The position numbers were made by a program, and so were the translations under genes. A stretch of DNA of 64,000 nt. Origin: an uncultured Sterolibacteriaceae bacterium. GTDB lineage: Bacteria; Pseudomonadota; Gammaproteobacteria; Burkholderiales; Rhodocyclaceae. The notes under the pieces were generated by a model that worked only from the letters and a program-made list of their open reading frames with translations, searched no databases and had not been told where the DNA came from. Every line of letters starts with the position of its first letter. The first letter of the stretch is position 1. The stretch is taken from assembly GCA_937888595.1 (NCBI GenBank), contig CALARK010000021.1, forward strand, positions 186,001-250,000, written 5' to 3'. Below are positions 52,460 to 60,599 of this stretch, one piece after another.

Positions 52460-54525
52460 GCTTTCTGCCGCCAGCCGGCGGCGAACTCATCGGCAGGGAC
52501 GGGCTTGCCGAAGAAATAGCCCTGGATTTCGTCGCAGCCATGGGCTTGCAGGAAAGCGATCTGGCGTGCGCCGTCCACGCCTTCCGCGACCGTGGTCAAG
52601 GCAAGGCTGCGCGCCAGAGCGATGATGGCACGGATGATCGATTCGTCGCCGGTATCCGCACCGATGCCGACGATGAACGAGCGGTCGATCTTGAGCGTAT
52701 TGATCGGCAGCAGCTTGAGGTAGGCGAGCGAGGAGTAGCCGGTGCCGAAGTCGTCGATCGCCAACTGCACGCCGAGCCGGTCGAGTTGCCCGAGCAAGGC
52801 GAGCGCATCGTCGCTGTTCATGATCACGGACTCGGTGATTTCGAGCTCCAGCGCGGACGGTTCCAGCCCGGTCTCGTCCAGCACCCGCCGTACGGTCGCC
52901 ACGATGTCCCCCCGTTCGATCTGCTTGACCGAAAGGTTGACGGCGATCCTCGGCACGTCGATACCGGCCGACCGCCAGACCATCATCTGCCGGCAGGCTT
53001 CGCGCAACGCCCATTCCCCCAGCTCGACGATGAAGCCGGTTTCCTCGGCCAGCGGGATGAAGCGCACCGGCGAAATGTCGCCCAGTTCGGCGTTCCGCCA
53101 GCGCATCAGCGCCTCGCAGCCGGTCGGCCGGCCCTCGATATCCACCTTGATCTGGTAGTGCATTGCCAGTTCGGCATTCTCGATGGCATGGCGCAGCAGT
53201 GATTCGAGATGGATGCGTTCCTGCGCATAGGTGGTCAGTTCCGGCGTGTAGTAATGGCTGCGCCCGCGGCCGTGCGCCTTGGCCTGGTACATCGCCGTGT
53301 CGGCGTTGCGCACCAGTGTATCGACATCCGCGCCGTCGCCCGGATAAAGGCAGATGCCGATGCTGGCGGCGATGAACAGCTCGTGCTCGACGATATGGAA
53401 GGGTTGCGACAGCAGGTCGATCAGCTTGTCCGCGACGATGCCGGCCTCGCGCACATCGCGGATCTCGTCGAGGATGCAGACGAACTCGTCGCCGCCCAGC
53501 CGCGCCATCGAATCGCCCGCGCGCAGGTGCTGCTTCATGCGGTGGGCCGCTTCCATCAGCAGCACGTCGCCCACGCCATGGCCGAGCGTGTCGTTCACTT
53601 CCTTGAAGCGGTCGAGGTCGATGAACAGCAGGGCGAACTGCCGCTCATGGCGCGCCGCCACGGCGATGCTCTTCCTGAGCTGCTCGGCGAACAGCAGGCG
53701 GTTCGGCAGGCCGGTCAGCGGATCGTGATGGGCAAGGTGGTCGAGCAGTTCCTCGGTATTGCGGCGCTCGACGACCTCGGCTTCGAGGGCGGATGTGCGC
53801 TCCTGCACGCGGCGGTCGAGCTCGCGGTTGGCACTTTCGAGCGCATCGCTCTGCAGGCGCAGGATGCCCTGCGCCCGGCGGACCACGAGGAACTGCAGCA
53901 GGAACAGCACGGCCAGCACGACGACGACGACGACGGTGATGCCGAGCAGGGTGCGATCGATATCGCCCACCGTCTGTGTCACGTCGCGGTACAACTCGAG
54001 GACGGCGTCGACCTGCCCGTCGGCGGCCGTTACCGGTACATAGCTGAAGACCACGTCGAGGTTCGAACGCATGCCCTCGAAGCTGTCGAAACTGTCTCGG
54101 TGCACGAGTTCGGTGACCGCCCTGCCGGCGAGGGCGCGCCTGAATCCGCTATTGTCTGACTTGTTCTCGCCGATCTGCTGCGAGTCGGTGGAAAAGATCG
54201 TCATGCCGTCTCGGTTGTAGAGCTTCAGCTTGATCACGGCGGTGTTCTTCATCAGCGCGACGACCGCCGCACGCAGACTGAGCCGCTCGTCGGCCGTACG
54301 CATCGCATCGCCATTGCGCAGATAGGACAACTGCACGAAATCGCCGAAGCCCTGCCACAGCGAGTTGCGGAACACCTGCGTCATCGCGATGTTGTGTTCC
54401 TCGGTATCGACCACCATCTGCCGCAGGGCATGGTCGCGGAAATAGCTGCCCAGCACGCCGCCGGCCAGCGCGATGAGGATGAAGGACAGCGTCGAGAAGT
54501 AGCGGATCAGGTTGAAGGCGGGCAT
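52456..54525 (-). CDS. Membrane GGDEF-EAL c-di-GMP protein
   Basis: 689 residues. Two TM segments (about 8-28 and 194-216) enclose a periplasmic sensor. A coiled stretch leads to a GGDEF domain with an intact GGDEF (RLGGDEFVCIL) and then an EAL domain with CEALMRW, AVNLSVKQ, ITESVIM, IDDFGTGYSSLAYL and KIDRSFI, so both cyclase and phosphodiesterase sites look complete. It signals through c-di-GMP. Its stop overlaps the adaptor start, coupling it to the export operon. Confidence 0.94.
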   Translation of the reverse strand: MPAFNLIRYFSTLSFILIALAGGVLGSYFRDHALRQMVVDTEEHNIAMTQVFRNSLWQGFGDFVQLSYLRNGDAMRTADERLSLRAAVVALMKNTAVIKLKLYNRDGMTIFSTDSQQIGENKSDNSGFRRALAGRAVTELVHRDSFDSFEGMRSNLDVVFSYVPVTAADGQVDAVLELYRDVTQTVGDIDRTLLGITVVVVVVLAVLFLLQFLVVRRAQGILRLQSDALESANRELDRRVQERTSALEAEVVERRNTEELLDHLAHHDPLTGLPNRLLFAEQLRKSIAVAARHERQFALLFIDLDRFKEVNDTLGHGVGDVLLMEAAHRMKQHLRAGDSMARLGGDEFVCILDEIRDVREAGIVADKLIDLLSQPFHIVEHELFIAASIGICLYPGDGADVDTLVRNADTAMYQAKAHGRGRSHYYTPELTTYAQERIHLESLLRHAIENAELAMHYQIKVDIEGRPTGCEALMRWRNAELGDISPVRFIPLAEETGFIVELGEWALREACRQMMVWRSAGIDVPRIAVNLSVKQIERGDIVATVRRVLDETGLEPSALELEITESVIMNSDDALALLGQLDRLGVQLAIDDFGTGYSSLAYLKLLPINTLKIDRSFIVGIGADTGDESIIRAIIALARSLALTTVAEGVDGARQIAFLQAHGCDEIQGYFFGKPVPADEFAAGWRQKA

Positions 54526-54528
54526 CGC

Positions 54529-54552
54529 GCCGTCCGGCCAGCGCCGACTTTT
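54529..54552 (+). repeat. Dispersed 24-bp motif (22/24)
   Basis: Fills almost the whole 27-bp gap between the GGDEF-EAL start (54525) and the hemL stop (54553). It cannot also be acting as a long promoter. Confidence 0.9.
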
Positions 54553-55830
54553 CTACGCACTCGCGAAGATCGCGTCGGCCGCCGCCACCGTCGCCGCGAT
54601 GTCGGCGTCCGAATGCGCGGCCGAGACGAAGCCCGCCTCGAAGGCCGAGGGAGCGAGATAGACGCCCTTTTCGAGCATGGCGTGGAAGAAGCGGTTGAAG
54701 GCATCCTTGTCGGTGGACATCACCTCGGCGTAGGAGGTCGGGCAGGCCGCGGCGAAGTAGAGGCCGAACATGCCGCCGACCGACTGTGCGCTGAAGGCGA
54801 CGCCATGATTTTTGGCCGCAGCGGCGAGACCGTCGACGAGCGACTTCGTCTTCGCCGTCAGCGCCTCGTAGAAGCCGGGCGCGGCGATCTTCTTCAGCGT
54901 GACGAGGCCGGCGGCGACGGAGAGCGGGTTGCCCGAGAGCGTGCCGGCCTGATAGACCGGGCCGAGCGGGGCGATCTTTTCCATGATGTCGCGGCGACCG
55001 CCGAAGGCGCCCAGCGGCATGCCGCCGCCGACCACCTTGCCGAAGGTGGACAGGTCGGGAACGATGCCGAACAGGCCTTGCGCGGAACCGGGACCGACGC
55101 GGAAACCGGTCATCACTTCGTCGAAAATCAGTACGGCGCCGTGCTTGGTGCATAGCTCGCGCATCGCCTTGAGGAACTCGGGCTTGGGCGCGATCAGGTT
55201 CATGTTGCCGGCCACCGGCTCGACGATGACGCAGGCGATCTTGTCGCCGTGCTGGGCGAAGGCGTCGGCGAGCTGCTGCGCGTCGTTGTAGTCGAGCACC
55301 AGCGTGTGCTTGGCGAGGTCGGCCGGCACGCCGCCCGACGAGGGGTTGCCGAAGGTGAGCATGCCCGAGCCGGCCTTGACCAGCAGGCTGTCGGCGTGGC
55401 CGTGGTAGCAGCCCTCGAACTTGACCAGCATGTCGCGGCCGGTGAAGCCGCGCGCCAGGCGGATCGCACTCATCGTCGCCTCGGTGCCGGAAGAGACGAG
55501 GCGCACCATCTGCATGCTCGGCACGCGCGCGGTAATCAGCTCGGCCAGTTCGATCTCGGCTTCGGTCGGTGCACCGAAGGACAGGCCCCTGGCGGCGGCC
55601 TCCTGCACGGCCTTGATGGTATCCGGCTCGGCATGGCCGAGGATCAGCGGACCCCAGGAACCGACATAGTCGATGTAACGCTTGCCGTCGGCGTCCCAGA
55701 CGTAGGCACCTTCGCCCCGGGTGAAGAAGCGCGGCACGCCGCCGACGGAGCGGAAGGCGCGCACGGGGGAATTCACCCCGCCGGGAATGGTTTGCTGGGC
55801 GCGGGCGAACAGGTCTTCGTTACGGGTCAT
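54553..55830 (-). CDS. hemL: Glutamate-1-semialdehyde 2,1-aminomutase
   Basis: 425 residues, PLP enzyme making 5-aminolevulinate in the C5 haem pathway. GGVNSPVRAFRSVGG, SSGTEATMSAIRLARG, CYHGHADSLLVKAGSG, and the PLP lysine in TFGKVVGGGMPLGAFGG (about residue 265). Full length. Flanked on both sides by copies of the 24-bp motif. Confidence 0.97.
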   Translation of the reverse strand: MTRNEDLFARAQQTIPGGVNSPVRAFRSVGGVPRFFTRGEGAYVWDADGKRYIDYVGSWGPLILGHAEPDTIKAVQEAAARGLSFGAPTEAEIELAELITARVPSMQMVRLVSSGTEATMSAIRLARGFTGRDMLVKFEGCYHGHADSLLVKAGSGMLTFGNPSSGGVPADLAKHTLVLDYNDAQQLADAFAQHGDKIACVIVEPVAGNMNLIAPKPEFLKAMRELCTKHGAVLIFDEVMTGFRVGPGSAQGLFGIVPDLSTFGKVVGGGMPLGAFGGRRDIMEKIAPLGPVYQAGTLSGNPLSVAAGLVTLKKIAAPGFYEALTAKTKSLVDGLAAAAKNHGVAFSAQSVGGMFGLYFAAACPTSYAEVMSTDKDAFNRFFHAMLEKGVYLAPSAFEAGFVSAAHSDADIAATVAAADAIFASA

Positions 55831-55845
55831 GGCGGTTCCTGAGGA

Positions 55846-55869
55846 AAAAGTCGGCGCCGGCAGGACGGC
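55846..55869 (-). repeat. Dispersed 24-bp motif, perfect copy (24/24)
   Basis: In the 42-bp gap between hemL (start 55830) and thiE (stop 55873). Together with the copy at 54529 it brackets hemL, in opposite orientation. Confidence 0.93.
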
Positions 55870-55872
55870 GGG

Positions 55873-56535
55873 TCATGAATGGTTGAAGAGGTGCCGGAAC
55901 TTCTCGGCCTGCTTCTGGATGTCCATCGCGTCGAACAGGTCGGACAACACGGCCAGCATGTCGGCGCCGGCCGCGAGCACCTGCGGCGCATTCTTCACGG
56001 TGATGCCGCCAATGGCGGCCACCGGCACCTTGAAGCGCCGCTTCGCCTCGACGAGCGTGTCGAGCGAGGCACGCGTCGCCAATGGCTTGCTGGCCGAGGC
56101 GAACACGCTGCCGATGGCAATGTAGTCGGCACCGGCATCCACCGCGACTTCGGCACGATCGAGGTCGTCGTAGCAGGACACGCCGAGGATGCGGTGCGGC
56201 CCGAGCGCTTCGCGCGCCGTCGTCAGGCTGCCGCCCGGAATGTCGTCGCGGCCGAGATGCGCGCCGTCGGCGCCGATCTCGACGGCGAGCCAGACATCGT
56301 CGTTGACGAGCAGCTTCGCGCCATAGGCGCGGCACAGCCGCAGCAACTCGGCCGCCTGCGCGCGCCGCAGCGGCTTGGGCGCGATCTTGTTGCGGTACTG
56401 AACCCACTTGACGCCGCCCTTCAACGCACTTTCCACCAGCGCGGAAAGGCGCGGCAGCAGATTGTCGTCGGGCGTCAGCGCATAGATGCCCGCGAGGGGC
56501 GGCCGGGGTTGGGACGATTCAAACGACGAGGGCAT
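55873..56535 (-). CDS. thiE: Thiamine-phosphate synthase
   Basis: 220 residues from the ATG at 56535. Joins HMP-PP and thiazole phosphate. Motifs: IYALTPDDNLLPRL, KWVQYRNK, LLVNDDVWLAVEIGADGAHLGRDD, GVSCYDDLDRA, DYIAIGSVFAS and VAAIGGIT. Overlaps thiD by 17 bp. The fused ThiE-like domain at 4165-5109 is a different protein. Confidence 0.94.
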   Translation of the reverse strand: MPSSFESSQPRPPLAGIYALTPDDNLLPRLSALVESALKGGVKWVQYRNKIAPKPLRRAQAAELLRLCRAYGAKLLVNDDVWLAVEIGADGAHLGRDDIPGGSLTTAREALGPHRILGVSCYDDLDRAEVAVDAGADYIAIGSVFASASKPLATRASLDTLVEAKRRFKVPVAAIGGITVKNAPQVLAAGADMLAVLSDLFDAMDIQKQAEKFRHLFNHS

Positions 56536-57376
56536 CGGCCACCTCCACCTGTCCGGAATGCGGGTTCGCGGTATGCCAAAGGCGCTGCGGCACATGCTGG
56601 CCCATGCCCGGCCGGTAACCGGCGGCGAGGCTGTGCCACGTGTAGTGCTGCGCGGCACGAACCGCCTCGGGCAGCGGCTGGCCCCAGGCCAGTCCGGCGG
56701 CGATCGCGGAAGCGAGCGTGCAACCGGAGCCGTGATAGCTGCCGGGCAGGCGCTCCCAGTCGTCCTGGCGCACCGGGCCGTGCGAGCCATAGAGCGTGTT
56801 GGTTACGCGCGCGCCGTGTTCGTGCGTGCCGGTCACCAGCACATGCGCACAGCCGGCGCCGATCAGGCGGCGCGCGCATTCGGAAAGGTCGGCCCCGGCC
56901 GGGCCCAGTTCCTGGGCGAGGCGGCGGGCTTCGAGGCTGTTCGGCGTCAGCACGTCGGTCTGCGGCAGCAGCAATTCGATCATCGCGTCAACCGCATCCT
57001 CGTCGGCGAAGGCATCGCCGCGTCCCGATGCGAGGACCGGATCGAACACCACCGGCACGTCGGGATAGTCGGACAGCACCTCCGCGACCGCGGCAATCAC
57101 CTCGACGCTACCGAGCATGCCGAGCTTGAAGGCGGCCACCGGCATGTCCTCGAGCAGCGTGCGCGCCTGGTCGGTGACCCAGCCGTTGTCGAGCGGCAGC
57201 AGATCCTCGACGCCCACGGTGTCCTGCACCGTCAGCGCGGTCACCACGGTGAGCGGCTGGCAGCCGTGCGCGGCCAGCGTCAGCAGGTCGGCCTGCAGGC
57301 CGGCGCCGCAGGTCGGATCGGACGCCGCGAAGCTCATCACGACGGGGGGCGGCAGGCGGGGCGGGACGCTGGGCAT
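56519..57376 (-). CDS. thiD: HMP/HMP-phosphate kinase
   Basis: 285 residues from the ATG at 57376 (a TTG at 57406 would add ten). Ribokinase-like fold: SFAASDPTCGAGLQADL, VFDPVLASGRGD, LTPNSLEARRLA, and the anion-hole motif GSYHGSGCTLASAIAAGLAWG. Phosphorylates HMP twice to feed ThiE. Diverges from pilG with a 98-bp gap. Confidence 0.95.
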   Translation of the reverse strand: MPSVPPRLPPPVVMSFAASDPTCGAGLQADLLTLAAHGCQPLTVVTALTVQDTVGVEDLLPLDNGWVTDQARTLLEDMPVAAFKLGMLGSVEVIAAVAEVLSDYPDVPVVFDPVLASGRGDAFADEDAVDAMIELLLPQTDVLTPNSLEARRLAQELGPAGADLSECARRLIGAGCAHVLVTGTHEHGARVTNTLYGSHGPVRQDDWERLPGSYHGSGCTLASAIAAGLAWGQPLPEAVRAAQHYTWHSLAAGYRPGMGQHVPQRLWHTANPHSGQVEVADALVV

Positions 57377-57417
57377 GGCGCGGGAAACGGGGAAAAATCG
57401 TGGCAAAAGGCTTGCGG

Positions 57418-57423
57418 TATGAT
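57418..57423 (+). promoter_or_regulatory. Possible -10 element of the pil chemosensory operon
   Basis: TATGAT (5 of 6 to consensus) lies 51 bp before the pilG ATG, in the 98-bp gap between divergent thiD and pilG. No good -35 box is found at standard spacing. Confidence 0.3.
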
Positions 57424-57474
57424 GCCCGCGATTCTAACCGAAAGCCCACTTCACCCATTGCGCCCACGGCGACC

Positions 57475-57900
57475 ATGACCGATACAGCCTCCGATCCGGC
57501 AGTCATTCCGCCCGGCCTCAGGGTCATGGTGATCGACGATTCGAACACCATCCGCAAGAGCGCCGAGATGTACCTCGCGGAAGCGGGCTGCGAAGTGCTG
57601 CTCGCCGAGGACGGTTTCGACGCGCTGGCCGGCATCGTCGACCATGCGCCCGACGTCGTCGTCTGCGACATCCTGATGCCGCGCCTCGACGGCTACCAGA
57701 CCTGCGCGCTGATCAAGCGCAACCCGCGCTTCGCTGCGACGCCGGTGATCATGCTGTCCTCGAAGGACGGCCTGTTCGACCGTGCACGGGGACGGCTCGC
57801 CGGCTCGGACGCCCACCTGACCAAGCCCTTCACCCGCGACACCCTGCTGGCCGCCGTCGCCGCGCATGCGCCGCGCCAGCCTGCCCGTTCTGCCCATTGA
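57475..57900 (+). CDS. pilG: Twitching-motility response regulator PilG
   Basis: 141 residues, a lone CheY-like receiver. Acidic pocket and phospho-Asp in VMVIDDSNTIRKSAE and VVVCDILMPRLDGYQTC; PVIMLSSKDGLFDRARGR and LTKPFTRD. ALIKRNPRF and SSKDGLFD match PilG closely. Receives phosphate from the PilL/ChpA kinase encoded downstream to control pilus extension. Confidence 0.94.
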   Translation: MTDTASDPAVIPPGLRVMVIDDSNTIRKSAEMYLAEAGCEVLLAEDGFDALAGIVDHAPDVVVCDILMPRLDGYQTCALIKRNPRFAATPVIMLSSKDGLFDRARGRLAGSDAHLTKPFTRDTLLAAVAAHAPRQPARSAH

Positions 57901-57908
57901 CTTCCGCC

Positions 57909-58274
57909 ATGCCGATCCAGCGCATCCTCGTCGTCGACGACTCGCCGGTCGAACGTCATCTACTCACCGAACTGCTCACCGGCCGCGGCTACAAGGTGAC
58001 CATCGCCACCGATGGCGCGCAGGGCATCGAGACCGCCCGGCGCGACCAGCCCGACCTGGTGCTGATGGATGTGGTGATGCCCGGTATCAACGGTTTCCAG
58101 GCGACGCGCAGCCTGAGCCGGGATGCCACGACGCGCCATATCCCGGTCATCCTGTGCACCAGCAAGAACGAGGAGACCGACAAGATCTGGGGCATGCGCC
58201 AGGGCGCGCAGGATTACCTCACCAAGCCGATCGACGCCCGCCAGCTGCTGGCCAAGATCGAGGCCTTGGGCTGA
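57909..58274 (+). CDS. pilH: Twitching-motility response regulator PilH
   Basis: 121 residues, receiver only. RILVVDDSPVERHLLTELL, LVLMDVVMPGINGFQATRSL and CTSKNEETDKIWGMRQGAQDYLTKP follow PilH. Thought to oppose PilG, drawing phosphate from the kinase. 8 bp after pilG. Confidence 0.94.
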   Translation: MPIQRILVVDDSPVERHLLTELLTGRGYKVTIATDGAQGIETARRDQPDLVLMDVVMPGINGFQATRSLSRDATTRHIPVILCTSKNEETDKIWGMRQGAQDYLTKPIDARQLLAKIEALG

Positions 58275-58289
58275 TCGGCTGACGAACGG

Positions 58290-58826
58290 ATGGCACGCAT
58301 CGATCTCGCCGCCTACCGGGCCAGCATCGCCGCACGCCTGGCCGATGCGCAGGCCGGAGCCGGCATTCCGGCCCTGCTCGGGTTCGAGTCGGGCGGCCGG
58401 CGCTGGCTGGTCGACCTGCCGGCCGCAGGCGAAGTCCTGCCGCTGCCCGCACTGGCGCCCGTGCCGCTGACGCAGCCCTGGCTCGCCGGGCTGGCCAGCG
58501 TCCATGGCGAATTGCAGGCCGTGGTCGATTTCTCCGTCTTCTGCGGCGGACCGCCGACACCGCACGATGCGGTCGCCCGCCTGCTGCGCATCGGCACGCG
58601 TCTCGGCGGCAACGCCGCCTTGCTGGTCGCCCGCGTCCATGGTCTCAAGCGCACCGATACACTCTGTGCGACGGATGAAAGCGACGGGCGCGACTGGTGC
58701 ATCGAAGTGCTCGCCGACAACCAAGGGGAACGCTGGAGCCGTCTCGACCCGGCGCGGCTGATCGTCGATCCGGTCTTCCGCGATGCCGCCCTGTCCGACA
58801 TCGCTGCCGGCTTCGGCACCGCTTGA
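58290..58826 (+). CDS. pilI: CheW-like adaptor PilI
   Basis: 178 residues, CheW-like fold: ALLGFESGGRRWLVDLPAAGEVLPLP, TQPWLAGLASVHGELQAVVDFSVF. Couples the receptor PilJ to the kinase. It starts 15 bp after pilH. Divergent in sequence, as PilI proteins often are. Confidence 0.87.
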   Translation: MARIDLAAYRASIAARLADAQAGAGIPALLGFESGGRRWLVDLPAAGEVLPLPALAPVPLTQPWLAGLASVHGELQAVVDFSVFCGGPPTPHDAVARLLRIGTRLGGNAALLVARVHGLKRTDTLCATDESDGRDWCIEVLADNQGERWSRLDPARLIVDPVFRDAALSDIAAGFGTA

Positions 58827-58844
58827 GTATTGAGGGAGAAATCC

Positions 58845-60599
58845 ATGTTTTTCGGCCGCAAGCCTTCCACCGCCGGCAACGAGGGGGACGCACCGACCGG
58901 ACGTACCCGTTCGCTCGGCCTCGAACTGCAGATTCTCGGCACGGTCTTCCTGCTGTTCCTCGTCACCGCAACCTATATCGTCTTCTCCGACTACCGCACG
59001 GCCGGCCACACCGCAACCTGGCTGTCGGCCACCGGCCAGCTGCGCACGCTCGCCCAGCAGATCGCCAAGGCCACGCTCGTATCCATGGGCAGCGGCGAAG
59101 CCGGCGGGCTCAAGGAACTGGCGCAGGCCCGCGACCGCAGCAATGCGCTCCTCAGCCGGCTCACCAGCGGCGGCGATATCGACGGCATGTCCGTTCCGCC
59201 CACCGACGAACAATCGCGTGAACCGCTTGAGGCGCTGCGTCAGGCATGGAACCGTCACGAGCGGAACATCGCCCTCGTCCTGGCCCACGAAGACCGGCTG
59301 TCCGCCATCGCCGCCGGCCAGGCGCCGCCGGCCCTCGTGGCCGATGCCGCCGCCGCGCTGCTGAAGGACACTGCCGGACTCGACGCCGCGGCGGCGCGGC
59401 TGGGCAGCAGCTACGCCCGCGCACTCGACGGCCGCGAACTGCGCACCGGCATCGCCACCGTGCTCGGTTCGCTGGCGCTGGGCCTGCTGGTGCTGATGTT
59501 CAAGGTCTTCAACGACGACGCGGCCGCACGCCAGGCGGACACCGAACGCGAGGCCGCCGCACGCCAGGCGGAATCCGAACGCCAGCGGCGCATCGCCGAG
59601 GCGGCCAAGGATGCGACGCAGGCGGCCATCCTGCGGCTGATGAACGAGATGGGCAGCCTCGCCAGCGGCGACCTGACCACGCGCGCCACCGTGACCGAGG
59701 ACATCACCGGATCCATCGCCGATTCGGTCAACTACGCCATCGAAGAACTCGAAGTGCTGGTCCGGCGCATCAACGACGCGGCGCAGCGCGTCGACGCCGC
59801 CACGCAGGAAGCCCAGTCGGTATCGGCCACCCTGCTCGCCGCCTCGGAACGGCAATCCGAAGACATTCGCGACGCCGGTGCACAGGTGCTGGCGCTGGCC
59901 GACTCGATGCAGGCGGTGTCCGGCCGGGCCGGCGAAACCGCCGCGGTCGCCCGCTCCTCGCTGGCGGCCGCCGACCGCGGCGACGACGCCGTGGCCGACA
60001 CCATCGCCGGCATGGACGCGCTGCGTGGCCAGATTCAAGAAACCGCGAAACGCATCAAGCGTCTCGGCGAATCGTCCCAGGAAATCGGCGAGATCGTCGA
60101 GCTGATCTCCGACATCACCGAGCAGACCAACGTGCTGGCCCTCAACGCGGCGATCCAGGCCGCCAGCGCCGGCGCCGCCGGACGGGGCTTCGCCGTCGTC
60201 GCCGAGGAGGTGCAGCGCCTCGCCGAGCGTTCCGCCGGCGCGACGCGCGAGATCGCCGCCCTCGTCAAGACCATCCAGGCCGACACGCACGACGCCGTCG
60301 CGGCCATGGAGCATTCGACGCTCGGCGTGGTGGAAGGCGCCCGCCGCTCCGATGCCGCGGGCCAGGCCCTCGCGGAGATCCGCGACGTGACCAACCGGCT
60401 CGCCGCACTGATCGGCACCATCGCCGCCGATACGCACCAGCAGGAAGACATCGCGCGCCGGGTCGCGACGGCCATGGAAGGCATCCTGCAGGTGACAGCC
60501 GAAACTTCCGACGGCACGCGTCGCAACGACGCGACGGTCGGCGAGCTCGCCGCACTGGCGGCGGAGCTCAAAGACTCCGTCTCCGGCTTCAAGGTGTGA
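58845..60599 (+). CDS. pilJ: Methyl-accepting chemoreceptor PilJ
   Basis: 584 residues from the ATG at 58845, preceded by GAGGGAG. TM1 (about 27-50, LQILGTVFLLFLVTATYIVF), a periplasmic ligand domain of about 150 residues, and TM2 (about 205-222). An Ala-rich coiled stretch follows, then the signalling hairpin with NVLALNAAIQAASAG and AGRGFAVVAEEVQRLAERS. Senses pilus contact with a surface. Its stop overlaps the kinase start (TGATG-type). Confidence 0.94.
   Translation: MFFGRKPSTAGNEGDAPTGRTRSLGLELQILGTVFLLFLVTATYIVFSDYRTAGHTATWLSATGQLRTLAQQIAKATLVSMGSGEAGGLKELAQARDRSNALLSRLTSGGDIDGMSVPPTDEQSREPLEALRQAWNRHERNIALVLAHEDRLSAIAAGQAPPALVADAAAALLKDTAGLDAAAARLGSSYARALDGRELRTGIATVLGSLALGLLVLMFKVFNDDAAARQADTEREAAARQAESERQRRIAEAAKDATQAAILRLMNEMGSLASGDLTTRATVTEDITGSIADSVNYAIEELEVLVRRINDAAQRVDAATQEAQSVSATLLAASERQSEDIRDAGAQVLALADSMQAVSGRAGETAAVARSSLAAADRGDDAVADTIAGMDALRGQIQETAKRIKRLGESSQEIGEIVELISDITEQTNVLALNAAIQAASAGAAGRGFAVVAEEVQRLAERSAGATREIAALVKTIQADTHDAVAAMEHSTLGVVEGARRSDAAGQALAEIRDVTNRLAALIGTIAADTHQQEDIARRVATAMEGILQVTAETSDGTRRNDATVGELAALAAELKDSVSGFKV

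Noticed and set aside
57960..60437. 825-codon open frame antisense to pilH, pilI and pilJ
   Set aside because: No recognisable motifs, and it lies opposite three well-conserved genes; a GC-driven shadow.
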